Below, piece after piece: positions 1 through 7,774 of a stretch of 41,937 bases of DNA; position 1 is the stretch's first letter; each line of letters opens with the position of its first letter. Location: positions 1 to 41,937 of the forward strand of contig JAJYUU010000020.1 in the NCBI GenBank assembly GCA_021792405.1, written 5' to 3'. This DNA comes from Actinomycetes bacterium. Its GTDB lineage: Bacteria; Actinomycetota; Actinomycetes; Streptosporangiales; Streptosporangiaceae. The position numbers were made by a program, and so were the translations under genes. The notes under the pieces are model-generated. The model ran no database searches and had not been told where the DNA came from. It saw only the letters and a program-made list of their open reading frames with translations.

Positions 1-501
1 GGCGCGTGCCTGCGAGGCCTCCACCTTGACCATGCCTGCGCTCCGGCGTTTGATGGCAGCTACGGAGAACCAGGCACCACCAAGATCAGCCTTACTCAAG
101 TCTCCACGGTTACAGGGGAATCCCGCTGCCTCGGTGCAGGCGGCCCGGTCTGCGGCTATGGCAGCCATCGCAGTAGCGCGGGCCAGCTGGTCGGTCAGCA
201 GCGCGCCGAGCCCGGCCAGGGCATCGGCGATCTCCTCCACCGGTACGCTCGCTTGGGGCATGATGACGCCGGCGCCGCCACGACGTTCCGGGGCCAGTGA
301 GGGCGCAATCGTGATAGCTTCCCGGCCGTCAACGGCTGCGTCGGCTGTGGTCATGAACGCGGCGAACAGAACCGGGACCGCGTCCCCGCAGCCGCGGGCG
401 AGCTGCCGCACGGCTTCGAACGCTTCGAGCCCCGCCGCGAGAGTGTCAGGCAGGCTGTCCGCCTCCCGCAGGCGCGTTGTGATGCTGCTGATCTCCGGCA
501 T
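1..501 (-). CDS. Hypothetical protein, partial (runs off the left edge)
   Basis: Open minus-strand frame from ATG at 501 to the window edge without stops (MPEISSITTRLREADSLPDTLAAGLEAFEAVRQLARGCGDAVPVLFAAFMTTADAAVDGREA...); absent from the ORF track because it has no stop in the window. Confidence 0.6.
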   Translation of the reverse strand, partial: MPEISSITTRLREADSLPDTLAAGLEAFEAVRQLARGCGDAVPVLFAAFMTTADAAVDGREAITIAPSLAPERRGGAGVIMPQASVPVEEIADALAGLGALLTDQLARATAMAAIAADRAACTEAAGFPCNRGDLSKADLGGAWFSVAAIKRRSAGMVKVEASQARA

Positions 502-577
502 ACCGTCCACCTCTCTGCTTGCTGTGCGCGCTGGTTCAGGCTGACCCTGGGTCCCTGCGGGTTCGGCCCTCTTCTGG

Positions 578-1333
578 TCACGCTGCCTGGCCCTGGGTGA
601 GGCCGATGCTGTCGGCGATCAGGCGCAGGTGCTCGTTGGGAAACCGATGCCCATCACCGCGCAACTGCCGGGCCAGCATCCGCTGGCTCAGCCGCTCCCC
701 CCGGGCAGCGGCATCCTGATAGATGACGCTGGCAGCATCCAGCAGTCCCGGCTCAGGGGCTGTGCGGGTGCCGTCACCAGGCATGTCCAGATCGTCGCCG
801 GGCCGGGGAACCGGGGCGGCGCCGGCTGCGGAACGGCTGAACGGGCCGGCGCTGACCGGGGCCGCAGCCAGCGCCAGCACCGGCGCCTGTGTGCCTGCCC
901 CGGCGGTGGCGTTTGCCTGCTGGCGGGTCATCTTCAGGACCAGCAGCCCGACCGACAAGCCCGCGAACGCCGCCAGCGGGCTGGTCGCCGCGGTCAGCCG
1001 GTCAGCGAGGATGACCGGATGGCCGGGCAGCGCCTGGATGTGGCCGATGTTGCCTGCGACGCTGACCGCCAGCCCCGTCAGCGCGGTCGCCCACGGCCAC
1101 ATCCTTTGCCGGGCGGGCCACCCGTCCAGGTAGGCGACGTACAGGGCGAGTTCCCCGACCGCCAGGAACACGTCGATCTCGGCCGGCCAGGACATGGCCT
1201 GCCAGCCGCCCAGCCGGTGGTGCAACGCCCAGTCATACAAGCCCGCGTAACTGTGCGCGAGCGCGTTGACGCTCGCCGCGATAGCGATCACCCCGATCGA
1301 CAGCAGCGCAGCGCGGCGCGTCCTGGGGTTCAC
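578..1333 (-). CDS. DUF2637-like multi-TM protein (mobile element-associated)
   Basis: N-terminal TM segments ([18 protein letters not shown]-type region, [23 protein letters not shown], hydrophobic repeats) and a C-terminal cytoplasmic tail; start overlaps the integrase stop. Confidence 0.65.
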   Translation of the reverse strand: MNPRTRRAALLSIGVIAIAASVNALAHSYAGLYDWALHHRLGGWQAMSWPAEIDVFLAVGELALYVAYLDGWPARQRMWPWATALTGLAVSVAGNIGHIQALPGHPVILADRLTAATSPLAAFAGLSVGLLVLKMTRQQANATAGAGTQAPVLALAAAPVSAGPFSRSAAGAAPVPRPGDDLDMPGDGTRTAPEPGLLDAASVIYQDAAARGERLSQRMLARQLRGDGHRFPNEHLRLIADSIGLTQGQAA

Positions 1334-2697
1334 GCTGACCTCCTCGGCCGCCGGGCGGCAGGTTTGGCGCTCCGGCTGCGGATCCGGGTGAATGCCTCGA
1401 CGGCGGTCTCGTCGGCGTCGGGCAGGGTGTGCAGGTACCGCTGAGTAGTCATGATCGACCCGTGACCAAGGCGTTCCTTGACGACCTGCAGGTCTGCCCC
1501 GCCCGCGAGCAGCCAGGACGCGTGCGAATGGCGAAGATCATGAAACCGGGGCAACTCCGTCAAGCCCGCGGCTTCGCAGGCTGGGTGCCAGATCATGCGC
1601 CGGAACCAGTTGCGGCCGATGTGCTCGTCGCCATCTGCCCAATGCGGCGGGCGCGGTGTTGCGCCACCGGCTGCCCGGCGCTGAGCCCGGTAGTCGGCGA
1701 AGGCGCGCCGGCAGTGCGGGCACCGGCACGCCCCTGCGTTGTATGCGCTGAGAGTCCCGTGCCGGTACCGGCGGCCAGCGTCGTTGGGCTCAGTGAACCC
1801 GACGACCCCAGGCTCGGGGACCACGCACAAGGACGCGGGTACTGCGGCGCGCCGGGAGAACAGCAGGCCGTCCGGGCCCAGGCCGCGGGCCGTGATGTAG
1901 GACTTGAGCTTCGCGGCTATCTGCGGGCTGAGCTTGAGCCGCCGATACTCCTTGTCTTTGGGGTAGAGCTTGACCAGGAACCGTCGGCCGTCGGGGTGAA
2001 ACTCCCTGTTGACCTCGATCACCTTGCGGCTCACCGTCAGCATCCGGGTGGCAAGGTCAAGGTCGCGGACCCGCAGTTCTGCCAGCTCGCCCCACCGCAG
2101 CCCGCTTTCGATCGCGGTCTCGACCAGCAGCTGTGTGCCGGCATCGGGCAGCGCCGCGTAGAGGACTTCGAACTGTTCCGGGGTGATGATGGTCCGCACC
2201 GTGGCGGGCACGGTGGGGATCTTCACGCCGCGGCACGGATGAATATGGGTGACCTGATCATTCAGCGCGGTCGTGAAGATTGAGCTGAGGATCGAGGTCT
2301 TGCAGTACTGGATTGTCCATGCCGACTGGCCCTCTCGCTGCATCCTGGCGATCCATTCGCGGATGTGCTCGGGAAATATGTCAGTCATGCGCATCGGGCC
2401 AAACACCGGGAAGATATAGGCACCCAGATAGTAGGTGTATTTCTCCCGTGTCGTGGGCTCCAGGACGTGGTTGGGCAGCCAGCGCTCCTCGACGTACTTG
2501 CGGAACGTCTGGCGTCCGCGTGCCGGGTCGCCGACCCGGCCCTGCCGCAGCTCTGCCTCGGCGTTCTGCCAGGCCTTGTCCGCGGCCCGCTCGCTGCCGA
2601 AGGTTCCCGCGGAGCGTTCCGAACCGCGCAGGTCCGCGTAGACGGCGGTGTACCTCGGCTTGCCGTTCCGGCCGATCCGCTTCTTGGCGTACCCCAT
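1330..2697 (-). CDS. Tyrosine-type site-specific recombinase/integrase
   Basis: Catalytic motifs: [13 protein letters not shown] (Arg I), [13 protein letters not shown] (HxxR), [14 protein letters not shown] (His and Tyr nucleophile); N-terminal SAM-like core-binding region. Confidence 0.93.
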   Translation of the reverse strand: MGYAKKRIGRNGKPRYTAVYADLRGSERSAGTFGSERAADKAWQNAEAELRQGRVGDPARGRQTFRKYVEERWLPNHVLEPTTREKYTYYLGAYIFPVFGPMRMTDIFPEHIREWIARMQREGQSAWTIQYCKTSILSSIFTTALNDQVTHIHPCRGVKIPTVPATVRTIITPEQFEVLYAALPDAGTQLLVETAIESGLRWGELAELRVRDLDLATRMLTVSRKVIEVNREFHPDGRRFLVKLYPKDKEYRRLKLSPQIAAKLKSYITARGLGPDGLLFSRRAAVPASLCVVPEPGVVGFTEPNDAGRRYRHGTLSAYNAGACRCPHCRRAFADYRAQRRAAGGATPRPPHWADGDEHIGRNWFRRMIWHPACEAAGLTELPRFHDLRHSHASWLLAGGADLQVVKERLGHGSIMTTQRYLHTLPDADETAVEAFTRIRSRSAKPAARRPRRSA

Positions 2698-2854
2698 CGG
2701 CGAGAGCCTCCGTGATCATCTGTCCGTCATTTGTCCGTGGACCCGGCGGCACCGCAGGACACGAATAAACATTGACCGGCACTTAAATTATTGTCCTGAC
2801 CAGGAGCTTAGCGAAGAAAGGCCAGAACGGCTAAGAAGAAATGTGAACGGAAAT

Positions 2855-2902
2855 CCGCCCTCTCAAGGCGGTAGCGCCGGTTCAAATCCGGTCGGGGCTA
2901 CA
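2855..2902 (+). other. tRNA-Glu(CTC) 3' fragment: attachment-site remnant
   Basis: CCGCC-CTCTCAA-GGCGG anticodon arm, TAGC variable loop, GCCGG-TTCAAAT-CCGGT T-arm, CGGGGCT acceptor 3' strand + A. No matching AGCCCCG 5' acceptor strand or D-arm upstream. Confidence 0.8.
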
Positions 2903-3247
2903 GAGGTAGCAGCAGGTCAAGGGCCTGGTCGCCGGTCGCGGCGATCAGGCCTTGATCATTTGTCATTGGTTTGTCATCGAGTTCGGCCGTCCCCTGGCGG
3001 TCGCAGATGGCATCGGATGTCAGCAAGCGGACGTCTGCAGTGTGACCCGGCGCTGCGGCGAGCTTTCCGTCGTCGGTGAGCAGCGGGAGGCCGAGGGACT
3101 CGGCGAGCGCGATGTACATCGCGTGGTAGGCGCAGAGGCTGTAGCGCATCTCGAATGCCCGTGCCTGCAGCGCTGGCGGAGCAGTTCGTTACCTGGCTGG
3201 TTGGCGAGCAGCCGGATGACGATCGAGCAGTCCACGACGCATGTCAC
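2898..3247 (-). pseudogene. VapC-like PIN-domain toxin remnant
   Basis: N-terminal VTCVVDCSIVIRLLANQPGNELLRQR and C-terminal RYSLCAYHAMYIALAESLGLPLLTDDGKLAAAPGH are in different frames, and the usual ~60-residue middle is missing. Confidence 0.65.
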
Positions 3248-3410
3248 CGTCGGCCGTCCGCCATGAAGGAGCGCAGGGAGGCGCTGGGATCTGGATCGCG
3301 CTGAGCAGTAGCTGCCTGACACCCTCGTCCGCATCCTCCTGGCCGACCAGGTCGGCTAGGAGTCGGACGAGCCAGCGCTCACCAGACGCACAGCGGCAAT
3401 ACCCAGGTAC

Positions 3411-3423
3411 GACTATGGTAGTC
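3411..3423 (+). promoter_or_regulatory. Candidate vapBC promoter/autoregulatory operator
   Basis: GACTA-TGG-TAGTC inverted repeat ending 8 bp before the antitoxin ATG; possible -10 (TAGTCT) so close that a leaderless transcript is plausible. Confidence 0.35.
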
Positions 3424-3430
3424 TGTCGGT

Positions 3431-3658
3431 ATGACTACGAAGCTGGCTGTGAGCCTGCCCGATGAACTGGCTGAACAGGCACGGCAGGCAGTGCGCGACG
3501 GCCGGGCTGCCTCGGTCTCTGCTTACATCGCCGATGCTATGGCGCAGTCGTCCCGGACGAGGTCGATCACACGCCTGGTAGCTGACATGCGTGCCGAGGA
3601 CGGGCAACCCGGCGAGGAAGACTACGCGTGGGCTCGCCGGGCGCTGGGAGTCGAGTGA
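3431..3658 (+). CDS. VapB-like antitoxin
   Basis: MTTKLAVSLPDELAEQARQAVRDGRAASVSAYIADAM, ribbon-helix-helix-like antitoxin; immediately upstream of and overlapping a PIN toxin. Confidence 0.75.
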   Translation: MTTKLAVSLPDELAEQARQAVRDGRAASVSAYIADAMAQSSRTRSITRLVADMRAEDGQPGEEDYAWARRALGVE

Positions 3659-4035
3659 CCAGCGCGATCACGTTCGATGCCGGTGCGCTGATCGCGATCG
3701 AGCGCCGCAATCGGAGGATGCAGGCCTTGCTAGAGGAGCTCGACCGGCGGGACTGGCAAGTCGCGGTGCCCGCAGGCGCGGTCGCGCAGGCCTGGCGCGG
3801 CGGACCGCGCCAGGCGCGGATCGCAGCGCTGCTCAGCGATGAGCGCACGGAGGTTGTCGCCCTGGACGACACGGTTGCTCGCGCTGTCGGGTTGCTGTGC
3901 GGCAGGTCTGGCCACGCCGATGTGGTAGATGTGTCGGTTGCCCTCTGCGCGCGGCAGCGGAATCTGCATGTCGTTACCTCCGACCCGGAGGATCTGCGGG
4001 CCGTCGACGACGCGCTCATCCTCCACGTACCTTGA
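3655..4035 (+). CDS. PIN-domain toxin, VapC family
   Basis: GTG start overlaps the antitoxin TGA (GTGA); ITFDAGALIAIERRNRRM..., HADVVDVSVALCARQRNLHVVTSDPEDL acidic PIN motifs. Confidence 0.82.
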   Translation: MTSAITFDAGALIAIERRNRRMQALLEELDRRDWQVAVPAGAVAQAWRGGPRQARIAALLSDERTEVVALDDTVARAVGLLCGRSGHADVVDVSVALCARQRNLHVVTSDPEDLRAVDDALILHVP

Positions 4036-4044
4036 CGGCGCCGC

Positions 4045-4260
4045 AGCGGGCCGGCCACTAGCGAGAGGCGCTGGGTCAGGTCGTGCAGGGCCAGCCGGTC
4101 AGGATCGAGACCGTCAACCTCTACGGTTGAGCAGCTCCTCGAGCTGGTCGCGCGTGTTGGCGAGCCTGCGGTCGCGTCGTGGTTGCGGGCGGAGGCGGCG
4201 AGCGCGGCGCGGGCTTCGGGGTAGGCCAGCCGGCTGGCCAGAGCGGTGTCGCAGCCGTAC
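4045..4260 (-). pseudogene. Second VapC/PIN-like remnant
   Basis: Fragments such as DTALASRLAYPEARAALAA and VEVDGLDPDRLALHDLTQRL in minus-strand frames, without a complete ORF. Confidence 0.4.
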
Positions 4261-4458
4261 ACTAAGACGGTCCTGCGTATGTACGCTTCATGTGCCACTG
4301 GCAAGCGCCATGAAGAGCCGAGGCCGGGTGGCGCGCGTCTCGGCCAGACGCGCTCTAGCAGCTCCTGGTGTGCTGGTACGGCGGAGCATGCGGCGGTCGT
4401 TGATGGCTACCGGAGTTCGCCGCGTGCTCCAAGCTGTCTCCACGGCAGGCGCGGGCTG

Positions 4459-5519
4459 TCAGTCGCGGAGGAGGTTGGCGACTCGTTCGGCTGCGGTGAG
4501 CTCCGGGGCCTCGAACGGTCGCTGAGTCAGTTCCTCTGCGAGCAGGATGTAGCGGGTTGCGGTCGCGATACGGAGTTCGTCGGTCATGACGGGGGCCTCT
4601 CCGTCGCCGCGGAATCCTCGCTCTGCCATCCACTCTCGCAGCGGCTCCTTGTCGAGTGCTCGCTGATCCTTGTTCTGCCGGAAGAGCTCGTGCGAAGCCC
4701 GTCGGGCATCGGGTTGCCGGCAATGTTCCGCGCGCCCGCCTGGTAGTTGAACCACAACGATGTCTTCGTTACGCCCGTGATGTAGGCGCGGACGACGAAT
4801 TCAAGCGGCACCGGAGCGCACTCGCGGACGCGCACGACGTTGGGGTCAGGGACCTCCAGGAGGTGGTTCGGGACGATGTCGGAGGTGGCGTCGAACCAGT
4901 AGTTCGCTATCAGGTTGAGGACCTGTCCCTTGAACGGGATAGTCCCGAGGAGCCGGTCGACCGCCGACAACCTGTCGGTGGTCACGATGGTGCGAACGTC
5001 GCCGTCGACGTAGCTGTCACGCACTTTGCCCTCGTGGCGGGCACCAAGGTGACCGAAGTCCGTTCGCTCCAGCGTGCCCAGCAGTTCCCTCGCAATCCTG
5101 TCGCCGGAGAGCATTGGCGTCCCTTCTCCGGTCCGCAGCGGTGACCCCATGACGTCCTCCCTCTCGATCAGCCGGTCTATTGCGTTGACCCGGCCAGCCG
5201 CCCGCCGGGCGGCCTCCGTCAGGCGCCGACGGTGCTCGACCAGCCGCGCCCGTCGCGTGCCTCGATCAGTGGCGTCGACGATGGCGGCGACATCCTCCAG
5301 CGGCATGCCGACGTCCCGCAACGCGGCAAGGGCGCGCGCTCGCGGCAGCTGGCGCAGCCCGTAGCGGCGGTAGCCGGTGCGATCATCGACCTCGGCCGGC
5401 ACGAGCAGGCCGACCTGGTGGTAGTGCCGCAACGTCTCAGCCGTCAGCCCCGACAGCTGCGCGAACGCGCCGACACCAACCAACTCGCCTGAGGCTGAGT
5501 CCACACCAGCAGGATCCAA
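4459..5519 (-). pseudogene. MerR-type HTH fused in frame to a SAICAR synthetase (PurC)-like domain; frame-disrupted with internal loss
   Basis: 4584-5519: [47 protein letters not shown] (MerR), then [93 protein letters not shown] (PurC N-half). C-terminal PurC-like [48 protein letters not shown] lies in another frame (4459-4755). Confidence 0.72.
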
Positions 5520-5831
5520 CCCTCGGCCGCCCGAGAGTCAAGGCGCGACCGTTAGCTAGTGCGCAAATCTCGTCTGCATCCCGGCCGCCGCCTGGCGGAC
5601 TCCCATCCGGGTCGCGCCCGTAGGAGCGAGACCTGATCCGGCCTGTCCTGATTCCGGGTCACATGGGTGCCTTTCCCGCTACCTTGGTTGGCCAGGGAGC
5701 ACCACGGTGGATGCCGGGCACCCGGAGTTCGCTCGGCACCGCCTCGCGGGGCCGGATAGTCTTCGGTACGGTATCAGCGGCTGGCCCGGCGAACGCGATA
5801 AGGCTTTCCACAACTGCTGGCAAAGAGCTTC

Positions 5832-5847
5832 TAATTTGAGCAAATTA
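5832..5847. promoter_or_regulatory. AT-rich perfect palindrome upstream of the GT2 cluster
   Basis: TAATTTG-AG-CAAATTA, flanked by GAGCT (5825-5829) / AGCTC (5856-5860). Confidence 0.4.
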
Positions 5848-5938
5848 TTACTTTTAGCTCACTGTAGGTTGGTACACCGCCCAGCGACGCTCCGGGACGG
5901 CCGGACTCCCGCGGGCCTACCCGAAGGGAGTCACTAGC

Positions 5939-6838
5939 GTGCCGATGAGCGAGCGGCCATGCCTTGTCCGGCCTGATGGCCGCCCGGACGACAGCCACCC
6001 GCGGTTCAGCGTCGTGATTCCTGCCTACAACGAGGCCGAGTTGCTTGGCAGCTGCCTCGATTCACTGCTGGCGCAGGACTTCCGCGATCCGTACGAGATC
6101 ATCGTGGTGGATAACAACAGTACCGACGCGACTGCGGACGTCGCCCGGTCGCGTGGCGTGACGGTCGTGCACGAGCCGAGGCCAGGCGTGTGCTCGGCCC
6201 GGCAGTGCGGCACGACTGCGGCTCGGGGCGAGATCGTTGTCTCCACCGATGCCGACACGACTTTCGGCGGCGACTGGCTGTCCCGGATTGACCGTGCCTT
6301 CCGGGACGACCCGGCGCGGATAGCGGTGGCCGGGCCATGCCGCTTCGCGGACCCGCCGTGGTGGGGCCGCGCGTATGCCGCGGTCCTGTTCGCCATTGTC
6401 AGCCTCGTGGCCAGGCTGACCGGCCGGGTCCTGTACGTGACCGCTACCAACATCGCGTTCCGCAAGAGCGAGTGGCCCGGCTACGACACCGAGGCAACTC
6501 AGGGCGGCGACGAGCTCGACCTGCTCCGGCGGCTGCGCTCCCGCGGGCCGGTCGCGTTCGTGCTCAGCAACCCGACGTTCACCTCGTCGCGTCGGCTGCG
6601 CCGGGGACTGGCCTACAACATCGTGGTGACGTGCCTGTACTATTACGTGCTCGGATACGCCGTGAACCGGCTGGCCGGCCGCCGGATCGTCGGAATGGCG
6701 CCGGCCTTCCGGGCCACGGCTGCCGGCCACGGAACAGTCCGGCGGAAGGTGCGGGCGGTCGCGAGCCTCAGCGTCGGGCTTGCCTTCTGCGTGGCCTTCG
6801 GTGATCTGGCCGTGCACCTGGTCAAGGCAGCACTGTGA
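5939..6838 (+). CDS. Glycosyltransferase family 2
   Basis: RFSVVIPAYNEAELLGSCLDSLLAQD...EIIVVDNNSTDATADVARSRG...VVSTDADTTFGGDWLSRI; GTG start with GAAGGGAG upstream; hydrophobic C-terminal segment. Confidence 0.88.
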   Translation: MPMSERPCLVRPDGRPDDSHPRFSVVIPAYNEAELLGSCLDSLLAQDFRDPYEIIVVDNNSTDATADVARSRGVTVVHEPRPGVCSARQCGTTAARGEIVVSTDADTTFGGDWLSRIDRAFRDDPARIAVAGPCRFADPPWWGRAYAAVLFAIVSLVARLTGRVLYVTATNIAFRKSEWPGYDTEATQGGDELDLLRRLRSRGPVAFVLSNPTFTSSRRLRRGLAYNIVVTCLYYYVLGYAVNRLAGRRIVGMAPAFRATAAGHGTVRRKVRAVASLSVGLAFCVAFGDLAVHLVKAAL

Positions 6839-7608
6839 CCAGCGCGGCCCGGCTGCGGTGGCCAGCGGCGGGCGCCGCGGTGCCCGTGGCGGGAGCCGCA
6901 GTGGCCGCGGCCGCTTACTGGTTCCTCATGTCGCCTTACTCGCAGGCGCTCGGACCGTTCCCGTACCGGGGAGCCAGACCCGACAAGGTCGTGGCGCTCA
7001 CGTTCGACGACGGCCCGAACGAGCCTTATACCTCGCAGCTCGCGGACTTCCTCGCGCAGCGTCAGATCAGGGCCACGTTCTTCCAGGTCGGCCGGGCCGT
7101 GCTGCGCCACCCCGAGGTGTCCAGGAGGCTTCTTGCCGATGGCCATGTCATCGGGAACCACAGCTTCACGCACGAGTTCACCAACTGCCTGAGCCCGCGA
7201 GCGGTCGCCGAGGAAGTGCGCTTGGGTCAGGAGGCCCTGGCCACGATCGGCCTGTCACCCGCCCTGTACCGGCCGCCGTGGCTGCTTCGGATTCCGGCCC
7301 TTCGCGGAGTCCTGGCCGACTACGGCTTGCAGGCCGTCTCCGGCGAGTTCTGCCATCCGCTCGAGGTGTTCCAGCCACGCGCACAGCTGATCGCCGACCG
7401 CGTCCTCGCTAAGGCACGACCTAATTCCATCGTCATCTTCCACGATGGGTACGACGGGCACGCGGGGAACCGGGCCAGCACCGTCGCGGCCGTCGAAATA
7501 GTCGTCGACCGGCTCAGCCGGGACGGATATCGCTTCGTCACCGTCGACGAACTCCTCGGCGTCCCTGCCTACCAGCAGCAGGAGCCAGCGCTGAGGGCCG
7601 TCGGCTAA
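6835..7608 (+). CDS. Polysaccharide deacetylase (NodB/CE4 family)
   Basis: VVALTFDDGPNEPYT, GNHSFTHEF, YRPPWLL, IVIFHDGYDGH motifs; GTGA overlap with the GT2 stop. Confidence 0.92.
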   Translation: MTSAARLRWPAAGAAVPVAGAAVAAAAYWFLMSPYSQALGPFPYRGARPDKVVALTFDDGPNEPYTSQLADFLAQRQIRATFFQVGRAVLRHPEVSRRLLADGHVIGNHSFTHEFTNCLSPRAVAEEVRLGQEALATIGLSPALYRPPWLLRIPALRGVLADYGLQAVSGEFCHPLEVFQPRAQLIADRVLAKARPNSIVIFHDGYDGHAGNRASTVAAVEIVVDRLSRDGYRFVTVDELLGVPAYQQQEPALRAVG

Positions 7609-7774
7609 CCGCCCGGGCCCCGGAGTTCGGAGCAAATGCGCGGCCCGCGTGGGAATCGCTGTAATATGCGGTTTTTGCGGCCGTCGTCAGTCGGCAGACT
7701 GGTGCGCGCGCAGCGCGCAGGCGACCGCCGCGTCAGTGCCTCCGGGCCTTGGAACGTCGCTAGACAGGAGAGTC

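Larger units (their letters stand above)
1..2902. mobile_element. Right-hand end of an integrative element (AICE/ICE/prophage-like) inserted at a tRNA-Glu 3' end; left end lies outside the window
   Basis: Tyrosine integrase reading away from a 3'-half tRNA fragment (2855-2902), plus a DUF2637-like membrane protein typical of actinomycete integrative elements. The other att site is not visible. Confidence 0.7.

Noticed and set aside
26-544. 172-aa plus-strand ORF at the left end
   Set aside because: The opposite strand has a more protein-like open frame reaching the window edge (1-501), so the plus ORF is likely a shadow.
2780-2902. A complete tRNA gene
   Set aside because: No 5' acceptor strand (AGCCCCG) or D-arm precedes the anticodon arm; only the 3' half is present.
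4305-4458. Coding ORFs in 4246-4746 plus frame
   Set aside because: Antisense to the PurC-like C-terminal remnant and otherwise without domain features; region considered non-coding/decayed.
5707-5730. GGTGGATGCC match to the 5' end of 23S rRNA
   Set aside because: Only ~10 bases match; no further rRNA sequence follows.
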